A stretch of DNA of 15,271 bases from Parcubacteria group bacterium GW2011_GWB1_42_6 (GTDB taxonomy: Bacteria > Patescibacteriota > Minisyncoccia > Portnoybacterales > GWB1-42-6), in assembly GCA_000997475.1 (NCBI GenBank), contig LCEC01000010.1:1-15271 (forward strand), given 5' to 3'. Position numbers and translations under genes: made by a program. The notes below the pieces were generated by a model that was not told the origin of the DNA, did no database searches, and was given only the letters and a program-made list of their open reading frames with translations. Positions 12,471-15,271 of this stretch are shown here, in pieces (position 1 is the stretch's first letter; each line of letters opens with the position of its first letter).

Positions 12471-13733
12471 TTATATTTCCAGGATTTTCTCAAACTTTTC
12501 TTTTTCTTTGAATGGCCCGATCAAAGCAAGATTTAATTTTGCCGGCTGAAAAATATCATTGGCCACTCGCGCCAGGTCATCCGCCGTTATCGCTTCTATT
12601 TTACCAATAATCTCTTCAGGTGTCAAAATTTCTTTTTTCAGGATTTCTTGGGTCGCGGCATACGAAGCCAACTCATCGGAAGTTTCCAAATGCAAATTCA
12701 TCGCTCCCCTGAAATTATCCTTGGCCTTCTTTATTTCTTTGGCTGATATTTTTTGATCCTTCGCTTTTTTATATTCTTTGAGAATGGCTTTTACCGCTTC
12801 GAAAACTTTTTTGTTATCCACGCCGGCTTGAGTGAGCAAATATCCCGAATCAAGATAATTTTCGGCGGAAGTTCTGATATAATAAGCCAATCCTTTTTTC
12901 TCGCGGACCGAAATAAAAAGCCTTGAGCTCATCATGCCGCCCAAAATTGTCGCCAAAAGCCCCAAAGCGTATCTGTCCGGATGAAATAAATCGTAAGCTC
13001 GAACTCCCAAACAAAGATGGGTTTGATCCGTCTCCTTGAAATGGCAAAGGGCTTCCGGTTTTGTTTGAACCTCTTTGGTTATGCGCTTGGCCGGAATTTC
13101 GCCTTTCCTGAATCCGCGAAAAAAATCATAAACTCTTTTTTCCTCTTTTTCTCCAATTTTTCCGGCCAAACAAATCACGGCATTTTCTCCGCGATAACTG
13201 TTTTTAAAATAATTAAGTATTTCTTTTCGGTCGATTTGTTTTACGGTTTCTCGAGTTCCCAATATATCCCAACCGGCCGGCTGATCGCCGTAAAGAAGAT
13301 TTTCCCATAAATCTTCCACATAACGCATCGGCGCGTCCAATACCATATTAATCTCCTGCAGAATCACTCCCCTTTCTTTTTCAATCTCCGCGGATTCAAA
13401 TTTGGAATGCAAAATAATATCCGAAAGCCAATCCATGGCCAAATCCAAATGCTCGGGCGAAACTTTCGCCCAAAATCCCGTGTATTCTTTTCCGGTAAAA
13501 GCATTATAGGCCCCGCCCACCCGATCCAGAGTTTCCGAAACCGCCAAAGCGTCGGGACGCGCTGCCGTTCCCTTAAAAAACATATGCTCCAAAAAATGCG
13601 AAATGCCGTTTGTCTCTTTTTTCTCGCATTTTGATCCCGCTCCGACAAGCACCATGATGGTCGCCGTTTTGCTTGAAGCGATTGGAATGGTTATAAAGCG
13701 AATCCCGTTTTTGAGAATGGTTTTGTGATACAC
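12471..13733 (-). CDS. M16-family zinc metallopeptidase (processing-peptidase-like)
   Basis: The protein has 420 aa in two homologous halves. The inverted zinc motif H-F-L-E-H (H46, E49, H50) and the distal ligand E127 (V-I-L-Q-E-I) have the usual spacing. The C-terminal half has S-S-R-L-F-I-S-V-R-E-K-K-G-L-A-Y (about residues 270-285), the family's conserved substrate-binding Arg/Tyr region. Relatives include mitochondrial processing peptidase beta and bacterial PqqL/YmxG-type proteases. No signal peptide is present, so it is probably cytoplasmic. The start is GTG (MYHKTILKNG), fitting the usual M16 beginning. No SD is seen and an A/T-rich repeat abuts the start. NIF3 lies upstream and the permease downstream on the same strand. 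Confidence 0.93.
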   Translation of the reverse strand: MYHKTILKNGIRFITIPIASSKTATIMVLVGAGSKCEKKETNGISHFLEHMFFKGTAARPDALAVSETLDRVGGAYNAFTGKEYTGFWAKVSPEHLDLAMDWLSDIILHSKFESAEIEKERGVILQEINMVLDAPMRYVEDLWENLLYGDQPAGWDILGTRETVKQIDRKEILNYFKNSYRGENAVICLAGKIGEKEEKRVYDFFRGFRKGEIPAKRITKEVQTKPEALCHFKETDQTHLCLGVRAYDLFHPDRYALGLLATILGGMMSSRLFISVREKKGLAYYIRTSAENYLDSGYLLTQAGVDNKKVFEAVKAILKEYKKAKDQKISAKEIKKAKDNFRGAMNLHLETSDELASYAATQEILKKEILTPEEIIGKIEAITADDLARVANDIFQPAKLNLALIGPFKEKEKFEKILEI

Positions 13734-13896
13734 AGATTCAAAAAATTTTAATTTTTGAATTTTTAATTTTATAAATAATTCCTTAATGCTTTAATTTTTA
13801 AACATTGAGAAATTAAAAATTATTTAAAAATTACCTGTCCTCCCAAGCCCTGAGTTTATCAAAGGGCGCGGGGGGATAAAATTAAAAATTAGAAAA
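13734..13896. repeat. A/T-rich tract plus palindrome between the NIF3 and M16 genes
   Basis: 13792-13826 is a copy (33 of 35 identical) of 10017-10051. At 13838-13874, CCTCCC-AA-GCCCT pairs with AGGGC-GC-GGGGGG around GAGTTTATCAA, the same plan as the element at 573-609. No gene is seen. Confidence 0.65.
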
Positions 13897-14844
13897 TTAT
13901 AATCTTTTTACCCTAATCAGCCCTCCGAATGGAATAATCTCAATCCCTTTCTTTTCAATTTCGTCCAAAAATAAATTCATGCCCAAAGAATCGGAAGCGA
14001 TATGCGGCGCGACAACGACATTCAAATGCGCTTCTTCGGCATTGCGGCGATGCTCCTCGGAAAGATGCATGGCGATAATTGTTCCCACTCCCGCCGTTGA
14101 AAGCCGCTGATAAATATCTTTTGATCCCTCCGTGCCACCCGTGATTTCAGTGAAAGCGATTTTTCCGGCGCGGTTGTCTTCCGACCCCGTAAATAGCCGC
14201 ACGCAAATGCCCCGCTTGCCGGACTCTTTGTATTCCTCAATATCATTGAAAATATCCGTAATTTCGCCCACATATTCGGGATTTTTTTCTTCAACTTTGT
14301 TTTTCAGAAACGAGGCCACCAGATTATCCGCCGGCGTGTGAATGTTCATCAGATTAATTTCGGAAAGCCGCGCCGCGTCAACTATTTTGTAGTGATTGGA
14401 AGCATGCACGCCTCGAGCCACTTCCGAGATCCGAACTTTTAAAAGCGACTCGGCGATATTGATCGGCACGCCGTACATTGCCAAAACATCCGCCTGCAAG
14501 TCCATCGCTTGCTCAATCATTGCCAAGCCCTTGCCGAGCGGATGATGGTTTATGATTGTATCCGCCCCCAATTGTTTGGCCAACAAAATCTCCCCCGGCG
14601 AAACATCGATTCCGGCCATCGCTTTTTTAACAGGCCTGCCGTTGTCATTCCAAACACCCGAATCAAGATACGGACTTTCAAGCCGAACCAAATCAAATTC
14701 TTTTTTCTTTTTCTCCGGCAGACATTCGTATTTGTCTTTTTGCCGCGCCAAGTATTTCAAAACCGCTTCCCTCCCCCGCAGGTCGCTATCAACGCCCATT
14801 TCAATGGCAAGTTTTAGAATATCATTCTGCAACATAAAATACAT
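13897..14844 (-). CDS. NIF3-family (DUF34) metal-binding protein
   Basis: The protein has 315 aa. The family's dinuclear metal-site motifs are visible: I-I-N-H-H-P-L-G (97-104), M-N-I-H-T-P-A-D-N (166-174), and a C-terminal A-M-H-L-S-E-E-H (258-265) near V-A-P-H-I-A-S-D-S-L-G. NIF3/YbgI/YqfO proteins are widespread. Proposed roles include GTP cyclohydrolase-like or metal-chaperone activity, so the biochemical role is unsettled. An unusual charged stretch (R-Q-K-D-K-Y-E-C-L-P-E-K-K-K-K-E-F) lies at 35-50. Two ATGs are possible: 14844, or 14835, which has a weak GGA at a suitable distance. It lies between the glycyl-tRNA synthetase and M16 genes. Confidence 0.88.
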   Translation of the reverse strand: MYFMLQNDILKLAIEMGVDSDLRGREAVLKYLARQKDKYECLPEKKKKEFDLVRLESPYLDSGVWNDNGRPVKKAMAGIDVSPGEILLAKQLGADTIINHHPLGKGLAMIEQAMDLQADVLAMYGVPINIAESLLKVRISEVARGVHASNHYKIVDAARLSEINLMNIHTPADNLVASFLKNKVEEKNPEYVGEITDIFNDIEEYKESGKRGICVRLFTGSEDNRAGKIAFTEITGGTEGSKDIYQRLSTAGVGTIIAMHLSEEHRRNAEEAHLNVVVAPHIASDSLGMNLFLDEIEKKGIEIIPFGGLIRVKRL

Positions 14845-14907
14845 TCCAAATAATTAATAATCTTTCTGCCAAGCCGCCCATACGAAAAATTTCATTCTTT
14901 TTTCCTC

Positions 14908-14998
14908 TCCCCCTCAGTTGAGGGGGAGATTGAGAGGGGGAGGTGTTTGATTTAGGGTTTCATCTCCCCACCCTGTCCTCCCCTCATCTGAGGGGAGG
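14908..14998. repeat. Inverted pair of palindromic repeats after glyQS
   Basis: TCCCCCTCA/TGAGGGGGA (14908-14927) and CCTCCCCTCA/TGAGGGGAGG (14977-14998) are perfect hairpins with 2-nt loops. Their flanks are in opposite orientation (the first followed by GATTGAGAGGGGGAGG, the second preceded by CTCCCCACCCTGT), as in the ccdA-leader pair. Together with 15038-15089 it fills the 256-bp gap; no gene is seen. Confidence 0.8.
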
Positions 14999-15037
14999 AG
15001 GATTTTGAACAGAAACTATTTAGGGCGCGGTCTTTTG

Positions 15038-15089
15038 GCTACTTTTCTTCCGTAAGAAAAGTAGCTCGATTCCCGCTGAAAGCGGGAAT
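15038..15089. repeat. Two short hairpins immediately after glyQS
   Basis: GCTACTTTTCTT pairs perfectly with AAGAAAAGTAGC (15038-15065, loop CCGT). ATTCCCGCT pairs perfectly with AGCGGGAAT (15069-15089, loop GAA). On the minus strand the second hairpin comes 11 bases after the glyQS stop but has no T-run directly after it, so a terminator role is uncertain. Confidence 0.75.
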
Positions 15090-15100
15090 GAAATTATCTG

Positions 15101-15271
15101 TTAATTTTCTAATTTTTCCTCTAAATAATCTCTAATATCTTCCATCTTTATCCTCTCCTGCTTCATCGAATCCCTTTCGCGAACGGTCGCCGCCATATCA
15201 TTCAAGCTTTCAAAATCAACCGTGACGCAGAAAGGCGTGCCGATTTCATCCTGCCGGCGATAGCGCTTGCC
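15101..15271 (-). CDS. glyQS: Glycyl-tRNA synthetase, C-terminal end only
   Basis: The last 56 codons of a gene entering from beyond the window: G-K-R-Y-R-R-Q-D-E-I-G-T-P-F-C-V-T-V-D-F, continuing with a T-V-R-E-R-D-S-M-K-Q-E-R region and ending I-R-D-Y-L-E-E-K-L-E-N. The D-E-I-G-T-P-x-C-V-T-V-D-F and V-R-x-R-D-S-M motifs are typical of the C-terminal anticodon-binding domain of the single-chain (alpha-2, class II) glycyl-tRNA synthetase. The catalytic part is outside the window. It lies upstream of the NIF3 gene, with a repeat-filled gap between. Confidence 0.93.
   Translation of the reverse strand, partial: GKRYRRQDEIGTPFCVTVDFESLNDMAATVRERDSMKQERIKMEDIRDYLEEKLEN

Noticed and set aside
13364..13648. 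Antisense and out-of-frame open frames over the M16 gene
   Set aside because: They show no signals or protein features and overlap a complete M16 peptidase.

Overview
The window looks like a small-genome bacterium of the Patescibacteria (CPR), most probably a Parcubacteria-like lineage. The grounds are compact housekeeping genes, small two-helix membrane proteins, a tRNA with an encoded CCA tail, several genes lacking a clear Shine-Dalgarno (SD) site or starting with TTG/GTG, and many short GC-rich palindromic repeats separated by A/T-only tracts in nearly every gap. This placement is an inference from gene content and style; no rRNA is present. The code looks standard: TAA, TAG and TGA (at 357) all end genes.

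Layout, left to right. 1-1020 (minus): a truncated cupin gene, two small membrane proteins (66 and 73 aa), tRNA-Pro(CGG), and a degenerate 5' tRNA-like fragment. 1020-3770 (minus): leucyl-tRNA synthetase, whose reading frame contains three palindromic repeat elements and a short repeat-like fourth piece. 3953-4501 (plus): an unrecognised 182-aa protein with its own SD and terminator. 4727-5515 (plus): a CcdA/DsbD-type membrane protein whose SD lies inside a repeat hairpin. 5535-5635: a 48-bp perfect palindrome and a bidirectional terminator between converging genes. 5618-7208 (minus): peptide deformylase and a TatD-family hydrolase, separated by a 136-bp palindromic element flanked by A/T-rich inverted tracts. 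7395-7918 (plus): a KGG-motif stress-type protein with a near-consensus promoter and long leader.

7922-10756 (minus): rsmI, metG and an unrecognised 190-aa gene, apparently co-transcribed. 10797-11261 (plus): a small membrane protein converging on the next gene with overlapping stop codons. 11258-15271 (minus): 3' end of glycyl-tRNA synthetase, a NIF3-family protein, an M16 zinc protease and an AI-2E-family permease, with a roughly 165-nt structured element between the last two.

Together the genes form an ordinary translation and protein-quality-control neighbourhood: three aminoacyl-tRNA synthetases, a proline tRNA, 16S rRNA methylation, N-terminal deformylation and a protease. The unusual feature is how deeply palindromic repeats have entered it. 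They sit inside the leuS reading frame, at the ribosome-binding sites of two genes, and beside the TTG starts of tatD and metG. No phage, CRISPR array, secretion cluster or defence system is visible.
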